From the NCBI GenBank assembly GCA_023014335.1, contig JAECYW010000007.1, positions 2,666,001-2,730,000 of the forward strand: a stretch of DNA of 64,000 nucleotides, given 5' to 3'. Origin of the DNA: Galerina marginata. Taxonomy: Eukaryota; Basidiomycota; Agaricomycetes; Agaricales; Galerinaceae. The notes under the pieces are model-generated. The model searched no databases. It was given only the letters and a program-made list of their open reading frames with translations, and was not told the origin of the DNA. Of this stretch, positions 11,648 through 20,405 are shown in pieces. The position numbers and the translations under genes were made by a program. Each line of letters opens with the position of its first letter. Within the stretch, counting starts at the first letter, position 1.

Positions 11648-13413
11648 TTAGGAACCGGGGCTGTCAAGTAATACTAAGTTCTGGAACCCAAAGAGCGAAA
11701 GTGAACGACTTACACAGGAGGGATGGTGGGAGCAGGTCCGGCAACAGTAGCAAGACTTGGGAACGCAAGTTTGGGGCACTAGAAAGAGTAATGAGATGGG
11801 GCTTCCGAGGCAGGCGGAGGTCAATGTCAATTACTGACCGCAATTTGGACATCCTTCTTCGAGAATGTAGCTGGGAACTTGATGTTGGTGGTAAAAGGTT
11901 TTGGGACAGGTACGATCTGGGTGGATAATATCGGACAAAGTTATCGCCTGACGGATATAGAGACGTACATCGGAGCAGTCGACGAGCTTAGCAGTAGTCT
12001 GTCCAAGGACCTGGAGCTTGGCCATCGCAGCCTTGAATTCGGTTACCATGCGATTTTGGTCGTCTACATCGTTGTTAGCGACGGTAAAAGTTGAGTACAA
12101 TAAGAGGTTACTTACTGACCATGGCCTGCCAGAAGCAAGCTGTCCTCGAGTCCTGGGAGATGGCGAAGTCGCTCTGGAGGCGCATTTCTCCTGCAATAGG
12201 AGAAAGAACCTCTCCAGCCTGAGATCCGTTCCCGGGGAACAAATGACCCTTCAGGAGAACTTCGAGGAAGACTTGGGTATCACTGAAGACCGGTCAGTTT
12301 ATTTCCTTAAGGCGATGGTGCCGACTCACAAAGTGCCAACGGTGGAATCGAAAGGAGTTCCTGGAATGGTCTGTAAAAGGGTTTAAAAAGAATCTATGGC
12401 AAATTAGAATGATAAATATGCACCGGATCGACGACATCCTGTACGGAAAACATCAGCAGGTTGAATAAGAATTTGAGATAGTCTAACGTACAGCAGGCGG
12501 CGATGGTGTGGGACGAGAGAAGTGCGACCGCCTCTTGAGGAGAGAACCCAGCGTCAGCGAACCTGGCCAGAATCTTGGTTACACTGTCTGTCGGCTCTGG
12601 GACGGTAAGATCGGGTGCGGGTGCCTTTGGCGCGGGTCGGCCAAATTTAAACTCGAGTCTTGGTGCGCCAGGACAGTTAGCAGTACCGACTGCAGCTGCG
12701 AGATGAACGCTATTTGGGATAGAATGTTCAGAAACAATCCTCGTCATAATACCAAGTACTTACAAATCTCCGGCAGTGAGTTTGGATTCGAGGAAGACTG
12801 GGAATTGACGGTCGGTGATGTCGTCGATTCTTGAGAGAGTAGTTCAGATTGGGTATTAGAAAAGAAAAAAACATTGTCATTTACCCTCCATTGGCGTGGA
12901 AGGCATTCTCGGTTTTGTTGAATGCCAGGATAGAGCCATCAGCACCCCCTCCCCTGTAAATTTATTAGAATGTGATCGAACAGAACCTATCATTAACGAA
13001 CTTTCCACCTGAAAGAGAGATTCATTTAGAACCCATAATTGATTGGATATCCAAATACAACATACCGTGGATAGAGAATCCAATTGCGTCGTGGAAAGAA
13101 AGACGAAGGGCAGAATGAGCCTGAAGCAAGGGTCCATCAGACCCAACACTGATAGTCCAAGGTTAGGTATTTACCTCCTCACCACATTCCCCGCCGTCAA
13201 AGAGATCCTTTTGCAACAGGTCTACGACTGGGAACAAGGCTAGAAGAAAATGAATATCACGAAGGCTTCAAAAGTTGACATTGGCATACCGCAACAAGCA
13301 GCATTGGCTGTAACCTTGCCGTTAGAGCACTTGTACGCTGTTGCGGCACCCTTGACAAGCTGAGTTGCGGCGAGAGCAATCCAGACAATAGAAGTAAGAC
13401 GAGCGAAGGTCAT
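11648..13413 (-). CDS. Class II (ligninolytic-type) secreted heme peroxidase, one apparent frameshift
   Basis: Secreted fungal heme peroxidase. It starts [22 protein letters not shown] (signal peptide), then [14 protein letters not shown], the family's first disulphide region. About ten introns are needed. The distal-side motif [13 protein letters not shown] gives the catalytic Arg and distal His. LLSSHTIAA gives the proximal heme-ligand His. Ca-site and core blocks follow ([75 protein letters not shown]), ending TIPPVPGS, all as in class II enzymes. Relative to versatile peroxidase, Glu36 and Asp175 positions are kept, but the Glu40 position is Ser and the Trp164 position is Ala. Mn oxidation and Trp-mediated long-range transfer are therefore both doubtful (generic or atypical type). 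Just after HTIAA, splicing the 53-nt intron (12439-12491) meets a stop; one base too many at 12495-12497 explains it. Confidence 0.9.
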
Positions 13414-14370
13414 TATAGACAACTGAGGAGCAAGGGATGAAGGTGAAGGAGTACTAAGTATCCTGAAGAATTTCTGCATTTCGTAGCCGCCATTTATACG
13501 ATTTTTGACTGCACTTGAACCTGAATACTGGGACGAGCAACGGTAGAAGTGTGATTCGACAGTGAACATCAGCCCCAAAAATGCTATGAAATGGTTCCAG
13601 AGGACTGGCAAGGACGAGCCGTGCGAAGAGACAAAGACGACGGATTACGATCAAACAGCGCTCGACGGAACGTAGGCCCACAAATAAACGACACAATATT
13701 GGGTAACTCGGTAGAAATGCGTAATTTGCGTCTGCCAGTTGCACCAGTGCAATGGAATGAACAGGCGTTTGCAGCCCAAAAATAGTTCGAGACAGGTTAT
13801 AAATAACTTGCTCGAATTTCGGCAATGTTCCTCTCGAAGCCCGTTGAGAAAATAACATTGTTTATGTGAATAAAAGACACTTCGGCCCCGGAACGACGCG
13901 GGTAATACACTTTCCCGAAAGACAGCAAGAACGTGAAACAGGAAAATCAGCTTATCCAGTACGTGGGGACGTGGGCATGAGAAATAAATATTAGATGTCC
14001 GGACTGACTGGTAGAGGTTGTTGTGGTTGCAATTTTCTTTTTTTGAGCCTCAGTTAAAATTAGCCATAGTTCCCAGGTGTCATGTCAGAGTAACAGGGCT
14101 ATGTGAGCTCGTGCACGAAATCATACCAGCAAGGAGATTTTAGGGATAAGATCGTGTTTTGAACATAAAAAATCTGAAGCGCATAGCACATACGCACATA
14201 AAACATGAAAATAATGGGCGAGCATTGGAGGGCGTCCGGAATTCATAGACGAAAAAGTTCTAAAGCTGTGAAGCCGCGGAACGAGGACTGACGTCAAAGC
14301 GAGAACTCAGAAGGCGCTAATATCCGTTCGTTTTGATAGGCGATACGGAGGACAACGTTCAAGTTCATAG
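13414..14370. other. Peroxidase upstream region and flank of the retrotransposon
   Basis: No coding frame stands out. The first few hundred bases upstream of 13413 should carry the peroxidase promoter. A TATAAA-like string reads TTTATAACC at about 13798 on the minus strand, too distant to assign. The right edge abuts the B2 repeat of the tyrosine-recombinase retrotransposon. Confidence 0.35.
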
Positions 14371-14561
14371 TCTTTGCCTATTCACTTAATGTACATGCTG
14401 AGATTGGCTTGAGAACAATTTAATTGTATTGTGGTCTAATCTGAATGCATGCAAAGAACAAGATTTATGAAATTGCATTATGCGAAGCAAATTGGGTGAA
14501 AGCGCGAAGCGCTTCCCGACCCGAGAAGCGGTCTAACTGATTGCCAACGAGACGAGCTGCG
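14371..14561 (-). repeat. Split direct repeat B2 of the Ngaro-like element
   Basis: A 191-bp copy of 14838-15028. It is the outer 3' end of the element on the minus strand and begins TCTTTGCCTATTC on the plus strand. Confidence 0.95.
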
Positions 14562-14668
14562 AGGGCGGGTGGGAAAAAGCAAACCCGCCCCGAAGGGCTC
14601 TTCAGATGGGAACTAGCTAGATAGCTTTCGAGTCAGATGCGGGTTTGCGACAGGGTGTGGAGGGTGGG

Positions 14669-14837
14669 CGAAAGAAAACGAGCGCGATCGCGAGGGCACA
14701 GCTGGAGTGCGAACGCGAACGTTGTGTGTGGAAGCGGAAGAAGAGAAGTCGTCACGCATGTCACACTCAACGTTCACTCAAAGACATAATTCTAATCTAC
14801 GCTTGTTCTTTGAACCTCGCTAAGACGAGAATTGTAA
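14669..14837 (-). repeat. Split direct repeat A2 of the Ngaro-like element
   Basis: A 169-bp copy of 20237-20405. It is directly joined to B1 at 14837/14838. Confidence 0.95.
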
Positions 14838-15028
14838 TCTTTGCCTATTCACTTAATGTACATGCTGAGATTGGCTTGAGAACAATTTAATTGTATTGTG
14901 GTCTAATCTGAATGCATGCAAAGAACAAGATTTATGAAATTGCATTATGCGAAGCAAATTGGGTGAAAGCGCGAAGCGCTTCCCGACCCGAGAAGCGGTC
15001 TAACTGATTGCCAACGAGACGAGCTGCG
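14838..15028 (-). repeat. Split direct repeat B1 of the Ngaro-like element
   Basis: A 191-bp copy of 14371-14561, lying 88 bp downstream of the recombinase stop. Confidence 0.95.
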
Positions 15029-15115
15029 TAACCCACTCTTTAGGAGTCTAACGACGCGACGAGTGAGTCTCGTTACCCAAATGCTAGGAGTTAGACGGCT
15101 TACTGAGAACATTAG

Positions 15116-16325
15116 CTATCGGCGGCCTCGCAACATTGCTGTGGATGGCATTATGAGTTGCGAAAAAGCGCGGTGGACCTCGGGGTTAGCTTGAATGTAG
15201 GGTGTGAGGATTTGAGCGTGCTTCCTCAGGTAGCGCATGAAGGCTTCGCTGCTCCATCTTCCTAATACTTTCATAGCTTCCATAGGTACGCCACGAAGGA
15301 GGTAGTGGAGTGTAGCTCCGATTCGAATGCCATGGCCCTGTAGTGGTTCTAAGCCGGCGGCTCTGGCTGCTGCGACTATACGCTTGATGAAAGCTCTCTT
15401 TGTGAGTGGTCGGAGACGGCCTTTGTGGAGGTATGCAAAGAGATGATCCGAATTTGAGGGCTTGTTGATGCGAAGATGGTTCGCAAGCGCCTCGCACGGG
15501 TCTGTCGGTCCGTTTTGACGGGTCCAGTAGATGTCTTCACCCTCTACTGGAGCAGCTTTTGTCTTTGGGACGTGAAGTACTGTGGTTTCGGTGCCGCTCT
15601 GGTTAGTTTCAGTGCGAAGATTAGCAGGTGTGACGTGATCTCGGGGGTTAAACGCGTCGAGTCGAGGGACTGTGAGTTCGCCGACGCGGGCTACGGAGTA
15701 AAAACCATCCGTTAGGCAAGCAAAAACCGATACGTCGAGTGGGTCTTCGTGATTAAGCTGCTCGCCGACTTTAGTAATAAACTCCACGGTGTAGGGCTGT
15801 CTCATTTTCCTTTTGGATGATTCAGGTGCCATTCGTGCAGCTCCTTTCAGAAGGGCCTCCATTTCAAGATCGTTTAGTCTCCACTCTGCGCCATGTAGGA
15901 CATGCCATGCACGAACCCCATACAGATAGTTTGAGACAGTGTTTCCGGCGTAGGAGCCGGCGAGGCTTGCAACGAAGGATGAAAGCAGTGATGGGTGAGC
16001 GGGTGCGCGTTGTAATTCGGGAATTGACCTTTTGTCGCAGTATACGTGCCATACTAACAGTCCTGAACTGTATCCTTCGTGCGTTGACTCCGACCACGCA
16101 TTGGACATGACCTTAAAAATCTGTGCAATGTCTGCTTCGGAGGTGTTGGCCTGGCGGTAAGCTGAGAAAGGTGTGATGGGTTTCCATGTGCGTAGGCGGT
16201 CTCGAGCAAGGCAGTGCGGGCGAAGAGGGGAAACATTTGGTGTTAAGTTGACGCTGTACGCTGACGGTCTCGCTGCAGAGGGCGTTCGGGAAATTGTGGC
16301 CGCATTTTGTTCGCGCGGAGCACAC
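15116..16325 (-). CDS. Tyrosine recombinase of the Ngaro-like element
   Basis: Integrates the circular DNA copy. The open frame extends far upstream (to 18505), but only about 16325-15116 is meaningful; the rest overlaps the RT gene in another frame. An N-terminal helical SAM-like region (NTSEADIAQIFKVMSNAW ... EGYSSGLLVWHVYCDKR ... GNTVSNYLYGVRAWH) is followed by the catalytic domain. It has the first Arg in SVARVGELTVPRL, the H-x-x-R box in GHGIRIGATLHYLLRG, then the LGRW block, and the nucleophile Tyr in AFMRYLRKH. All catalytic residues are present. The start is unresolved: the first internal ATG is at 16108, downstream of part of the N-terminal domain. A frameshift from the RT frame or a splice is therefore more likely than independent initiation. 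Confidence 0.88.
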
Positions 16326-16355
16326 ACTCTAAGCCTATTTGATGGGCTTCGGGGT

Positions 16356-18752
16356 CTAGAACCACTCGGAGTCTGTGGTGCTAAATTCGATATCAGGGTT
16401 GCGGCGCGTGTTGTCTCTCTCGGGTTTTGGGAGGGGTTTAGGTGCAGCGCCGCGAGACGCAAGGTCATGCTCGCAGGGAAGAGGTTGGCAGTCATAGTCG
16501 ACGATGAATTGTTGCAACTCTTCGGGAATTGGGATGGCAGGTAGTAGGGAAGACGCAGCGGCGTAGATTCCGCGTGATGGTTCATCGGCCGGATTTTCTT
16601 TGCTGGGAACGTAGCGTGTGATAAAAGTGCACCCGTAAGTAGTCGAGATGTCGTGGATTCGTCTGAAGACTGCATTTGTCTCTTTGTTCCTGCTCCTTCC
16701 TTTCCACCAGCCTTCGACAACTCCTCGATTGTCACCAAAGAGCTTGAAGTGTTCTCCGGGGTGGCTGACCCTGACAAGAGTGCGGACAAGGAACTCGAAG
16801 CCAACAGCCTCGGCCCATCCAATGTCTCGCCCATCCGTTTTCCAGCCCGGGATAAGCCGCCAGGCGCGCCACCTTCCTTCGATGATAATTCCGATCCCGA
16901 CACCTGAGCTGGCATCCGAGAAGGCGCCTCGGTCTGTAACGAGGCATGGACCAGGGATGCGCCGAGAAACATTGCTGCGGTTGAGGGTGGTAAGCCACCA
17001 GTTAAGGTCTTTTGCGGTGTCCCGAGGGGGATGATGTGGCACGAAAGGATTTGAGGAAAACGACCCCAACATGGCTTCCAGGTTGGTGAGGTAAGCGCGT
17101 CCTGCTGGTACCACGAGGCTTGCATGTAGGAGCTTTCCGTACAATTTCTGTACATCTTCCAGGGTGTGAGTTGAATTCGAGAGCCATTCCTCGATCGCCG
17201 CTTTGTACTTCTCCTTTTTCGGTTTTGGGATTGATACGGCACATTCGGAAAGATTCCATTCAAAGCCGAGGTACGGGACTGAGGTGCTAAAGGGGATTGT
17301 TTTTGATCCTTCCCATGGTATTCCCAGTGTCTCTGAAAGAGAGTCAATGTCAGCGTCACAGTAGGTAAAGATAGCATCTTCTTTTGACCGAATTGATTTA
17401 GCAGAATAGTCAAGAATGGGACTGGCGGCATCTTCATCGAATTCCGCTGGGAGATCATTAGGCATTGTCTCGCCTCGATACCAAAATCGGCTTCCAGATT
17501 GGATCTGACCGCCATTTTCCATGATGGTTTTATGCCATTTCCGCCGCTGCAGATTGTAGGATGAAAGGTACTCACGGCGAATGCGAAAGAAGACGTGGTC
17601 GTCAACCCATTTTGAGAGTGGACCAATTCCACGCGACCGAAAGATATCAGTGGTGGCGTCTCCCACCTCGCCATAGATTCCACCAGCAGAGGTAAGTCCA
17701 AAGTTATCGCATGTGTTGATAGCATAGGAGTCTTCTTCACGTAGCTTGACAACAAGGCCAGGCCATTGACTGAAGATGATAGGGATTGTGCGGTATGCCT
17801 CCGCAACATCACGAATGGCTGCTTGAGAGCCGGGAGGCAGATTATGAATGGTATAGCATATGGTTGCGAATGTACCCCAGGTGCATGGGTACATATTAGC
17901 GTCAATAGTGTAATTAATTGAGGAGAGCCGAGCTGAAGGGATGCGTGGATATGAAAAATTATGTACAGCGCGATATTTTCCAGGTTTTCCGGGTTTCGGA
18001 ACCAAAGAGAGCGGCGAGGACTGAAAAGGTCCAATAAGAGTTTCGACTTCATCGCGGGAGCAGGGGCCGATGTAACGGCCACGCTGGAACTCCTTCTCAA
18101 TGATTTGCTCGTACTCTGCTGAGTGAATATGAATAGTGGGACTATTATTAGGGGTTGATGTTTCGTAGATTCTGCGTATGCCTGCGTCGAATCCATAACG
18201 GAGAGAATTTGTGAGAGTGGGGTATTTGGAGAGTAGACCACCTTCATCGAGCGCGATGTTCCATGCATCTGCGTTATATGGAGTGAGTGCTTGACTTTTT
18301 CTGCGCTCGAGGGCAGTTCTGAGCACCGTGATCCTTGTTGCCGCATCCTGAGCACTCGTGACGTTGATCGTGGCCAGACATTGTGCATCCTCGCCGCGTG
18401 TTCCAGTCGGAGCAGAGGGTACACCCAGTGGGGGAGACCAGCCGTCCTTGGTCGTTCCTGCGGCATCTGGCCTTCGATCCATCCCATAGTACCTCGGATT
18501 GGCACTTGAAAACATTGTGAGGGTCCTGTCCGAGGCAGAGGGCGCAGACTGATGGACTCTTCGAGTCTGCGCCTGATTGAAAAAAGGTCTGCTTTGACGT
18601 GGCGCGAGATGACAAAGATTGGGGCTGGGAGTATGGCGGCGGAGACGAACGTCGATATGAGGAGTTCGTGCTGCCAGCATTGGAGCGGCGAGTAGGAGAT
18701 CGCGATCTTGATGGTCGGCTAGCACCACTGGCCCGCCTATGTTCCTGCTCAC
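16356..18752 (-). CDS. Reverse transcriptase - RNase H of the Ngaro-like element
   Basis: Copies the element RNA. The open frame is 798 codons without a stop; the first ~130 overlap the gag zinc-finger exon, so true pol translation probably begins by frameshift near 18300. RT blocks in order: LVPKPGKPGKYRAVHNFSYP, the first-Asp block IRDVAEAYRTIPI, CDNFGLTSAGGIYGEVGD, and the active site KWVDDHVFF (W-V-D-D in place of Y-x-D-D). RNase H follows, with Asp in FSDASSGVG, Glu in GWAEAVGFEF, Asp in FGDNRGVVEGW and the closing VPSKENPADEPSRG. No protease or integrase domain is seen, as expected in this group. The frame ends at 16356, just before the recombinase region in a different frame. Confidence 0.9.
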   Translation of the reverse strand: MSRNIGGPVVLADHQDRDLLLAAPMLAARTPHIDVRLRRHTPSPNLCHLAPRQSRPFFNQAQTRRVHQSAPSASDRTLTMFSSANPRYYGMDRRPDAAGTTKDGWSPPLGVPSAPTGTRGEDAQCLATINVTSAQDAATRITVLRTALERRKSQALTPYNADAWNIALDEGGLLSKYPTLTNSLRYGFDAGIRRIYETSTPNNSPTIHIHSAEYEQIIEKEFQRGRYIGPCSRDEVETLIGPFQSSPLSLVPKPGKPGKYRAVHNFSYPRIPSARLSSINYTIDANMYPCTWGTFATICYTIHNLPPGSQAAIRDVAEAYRTIPIIFSQWPGLVVKLREEDSYAINTCDNFGLTSAGGIYGEVGDATTDIFRSRGIGPLSKWVDDHVFFRIRREYLSSYNLQRRKWHKTIMENGGQIQSGSRFWYRGETMPNDLPAEFDEDAASPILDYSAKSIRSKEDAIFTYCDADIDSLSETLGIPWEGSKTIPFSTSVPYLGFEWNLSECAVSIPKPKKEKYKAAIEEWLSNSTHTLEDVQKLYGKLLHASLVVPAGRAYLTNLEAMLGSFSSNPFVPHHPPRDTAKDLNWWLTTLNRSNVSRRIPGPCLVTDRGAFSDASSGVGIGIIIEGRWRAWRLIPGWKTDGRDIGWAEAVGFEFLVRTLVRVSHPGEHFKLFGDNRGVVEGWWKGRSRNKETNAVFRRIHDISTTYGCTFITRYVPSKENPADEPSRGIYAAASSLLPAIPIPEELQQFIVDYDCQPLPCEHDLASRGAAPKPLPKPERDNTRRNPDIEFSTTDSEWF

Positions 18753-20132
18753 GATATGGGTGATACCTGGGGTTTCTCAGGTTCTCCTCTCCCCTCGTTT
18801 GCAAGCTTGGTGTACGGTAGTTCTCGCGGAAAGTGCGCATCTGCATGGTAATGATACAGCGGCAAGGTGGTTCAGCGCATAGTCGAGTTTCAATTGATTT
18901 CACAATGGTATCCGCATTAATGTATCAGCATTTGTAATTCGCATTCGCATTCGTATACATGTTCGCATTCGCAGTTTTGTATTACCATTCGCATTCGTGT
19001 TCGGATCAGCATCAGCATTCATATTTGCATTTAGGGTCCGCATCAGCATTCGCATACGCGCCGGCATTCGCATCAGCATTCGCATACGCACCAGCATTCG
19101 CATTCGCATTTGCATCAGCATTTGCATCCGCATCGGCATTCGCATTCGCAGCGTGTAGCATAAGGAGGAGGGACAGGGGAAGGGACCAGGCAATGGAGGG
19201 GAGTAATGGAAAAGATGATGATGAGTAACGTTCGTTTGAAGACATGGAAAAAGACTGACCTCGTCTATGGATTCCGCTTGCCTTTTGTCCATGATTTCTC
19301 GATGGATCGCCTGCAGGAGGGCATCGTTTATCTTTGCAATGTTGTAGCCCAGGTTCTGCTTCAAACGGTCATGCCATTCCCGCCGAACTCGTGCTTGGTA
19401 GATTAGAAGAGCTTGTTCGCCGTAAGCCCGCTGGCGGTACTGATGCACTTCGAGGTTCATGAAGAATTGTGCGATCGCCATTACGGCCTTTTCGGGCCAT
19501 CGGCATTTGGTTATCTGTTGGATTAGTGTGGTTTTTGCGATTTCCATCTGGCGCCAGGTGAGGTCGATGTCCTGGATGACGTTCTTCGAGGCTCTAAGGG
19601 CGGAGACTGGCCTAAGGGAAAGTATTTCGTCGATCTTCGTAAAGCCGAAGGTGTCTTCGCTCTGGGTCCGTTGATTCTGCGCTGCGTCGATACAGCCTTC
19701 TTGGGTGAAGTACCAGAGTTCGACGTACTCGAAGTCTTCCAGTCGTCGAAGGGCATAGGGCGAAGGTCGCGGTGTGATGAAATCGTTAACCATGGCATCG
19801 TCGTCGAAGTCGTTCATCTTTGGTCTCTTCTTCTCAGCTTCTCGTCGCTCATTCTCCTGTTCTAGCTCCTGTTGGGCACGTCGTAGGTCTTCTTGCTCTT
19901 GGGCTAGACGGCGCTGTTCGTCCTGCTCTCGAGTATCCTCTAGGACCTGTTGGTCCCAGGCCTGGATGCGTTCCTCGTGTACACGTGTCCAGGAGGTGTT
20001 CAACGATTCGACTGCCTCCTCCTCGGACATGCCTGTGTTGGTCATGAGGGTGCGAATGGCATCGTAATGGGGTCCGGAGTGGTCTGGAAGAGTCTCGAGG
20101 TGTGGATTATGAGTTAATCTCTCTGCGGCCAT
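18274..20132 (-). CDS. Gag-like protein of the Ngaro-like element (spliced, CCHC knuckle)
   Basis: Probable nucleocapsid/structural protein. Exon 1 is 20132-19261 and exon 2 is 18840-18274. The donor GTCAGT just after SIDE and acceptor CATGCAG keep phase 0 and give about 479 residues. The N-terminal half is helical and has a strongly charged coiled coil (EQDEQRRLAQEQEDLRRAQQ, followed by ELEQENERREAEKK). The C-terminal exon is Ser/Arg-rich and then Cys/His-rich (CALCLGQDPHNVFKC ... CTLCSDWNTRRGC ... CSGCGNKDHGAQNC), the last being a CCHC-like knuckle. The exon ends inside the start of the RT frame. Splicing is inferred; unspliced RNA would terminate within the hexamer-repeat region. Confidence 0.75.
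18914..19155 (-). repeat. Degenerate hexamer repeat (GCATTC/GCATCA) in the gag intron
   Basis: About 40 imperfect copies of a 6-bp unit GCATTC, GCATCA or GCATAC (plus strand). The array lies entirely in the presumed gag intron (18841-19260). On the plus strand it reads as Phe-Ala/Ser-Ala repeats and on the minus strand as Met-Arg or Asn-Ala-Asp repeats, which I regard as incidental. Confidence 0.9.
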
Positions 20133-20236
20133 GTTGTGGAATAGGGGTTCCAGAGAGAGATGTGGGTAGTTGGTAGATTCTACGTAGTTAGGGTATTAGA
20201 AGAGTTTGTAGTAAAGGATAGTCGTGTTTCAAAAGT

Positions 20237-20405
20237 CGAAAGAAAACGAGCGCGATCGCGAGGGCACAGCTGGAGTGCGAACGCGAACGTTGTGTGTGGA
20301 AGCGGAAGAAGAGAAGTCGTCACGCATGTCACACTCAACGTTCACTCAAAGACATAATTCTAATCTACGCTTGTTCTTTGAACCTCGCTAAGACGAGAAT
20401 TGTAA
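20237..20405 (-). repeat. Split direct repeat A1 (5' end) of the Ngaro-like element
   Basis: A 169-bp copy of 14669-14837. It is the presumed promoter-bearing 5' end of the element, 104 bp upstream of the gag ATG. Confidence 0.95.

Larger units (their letters stand above)
14371..20405 (-). mobile_element. Full-length DIRS-order (Ngaro-like) tyrosine-recombinase retrotransposon
   Basis: About 6.0 kb. Read on the minus strand the order is A1 (20405-20237), gag, RT-RNase H, tyrosine recombinase, then B1 (15028-14838), A2 (14837-14669), a 107-bp spacer and B2 (14561-14371). A1 and A2 are both 169 bp, B1 and B2 both 191 bp, and in each pair the copies read as the same sequence by eye. This split-direct-repeat layout with a tyrosine recombinase instead of a DDE integrase defines the Ngaro-like branch of DIRS elements. 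As expected for recombinase insertion there is no target duplication (flanks TCATAG and CATGTG differ). B1 and A2 abut with no gap, which is the sequence a circular intermediate would have. All three coding regions are open, so this copy is young. Confidence 0.92.

Noticed and set aside
14371..15028. The two 191-bp repeats read as LTRs of a classical LTR retrotransposon
   Set aside because: Both copies lie on the same side of the coding region and pair with a second repeat set in A1...B1-A2-B2 order; there is a tyrosine recombinase and no DDE integrase.
16340..18505. The upstream two-thirds of the 1129-codon minus-strand open frame that ends at 15116
   Set aside because: It runs in another frame across the RT-RNase H gene and shows no domain; only the part after about 16325 matches a tyrosine recombinase.
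18959..19228. Plus-strand frame reading Phe-Ala/Ser-Ala repeats
   Set aside because: It arises from the hexamer repeat in the gag intron; no start context or partner.
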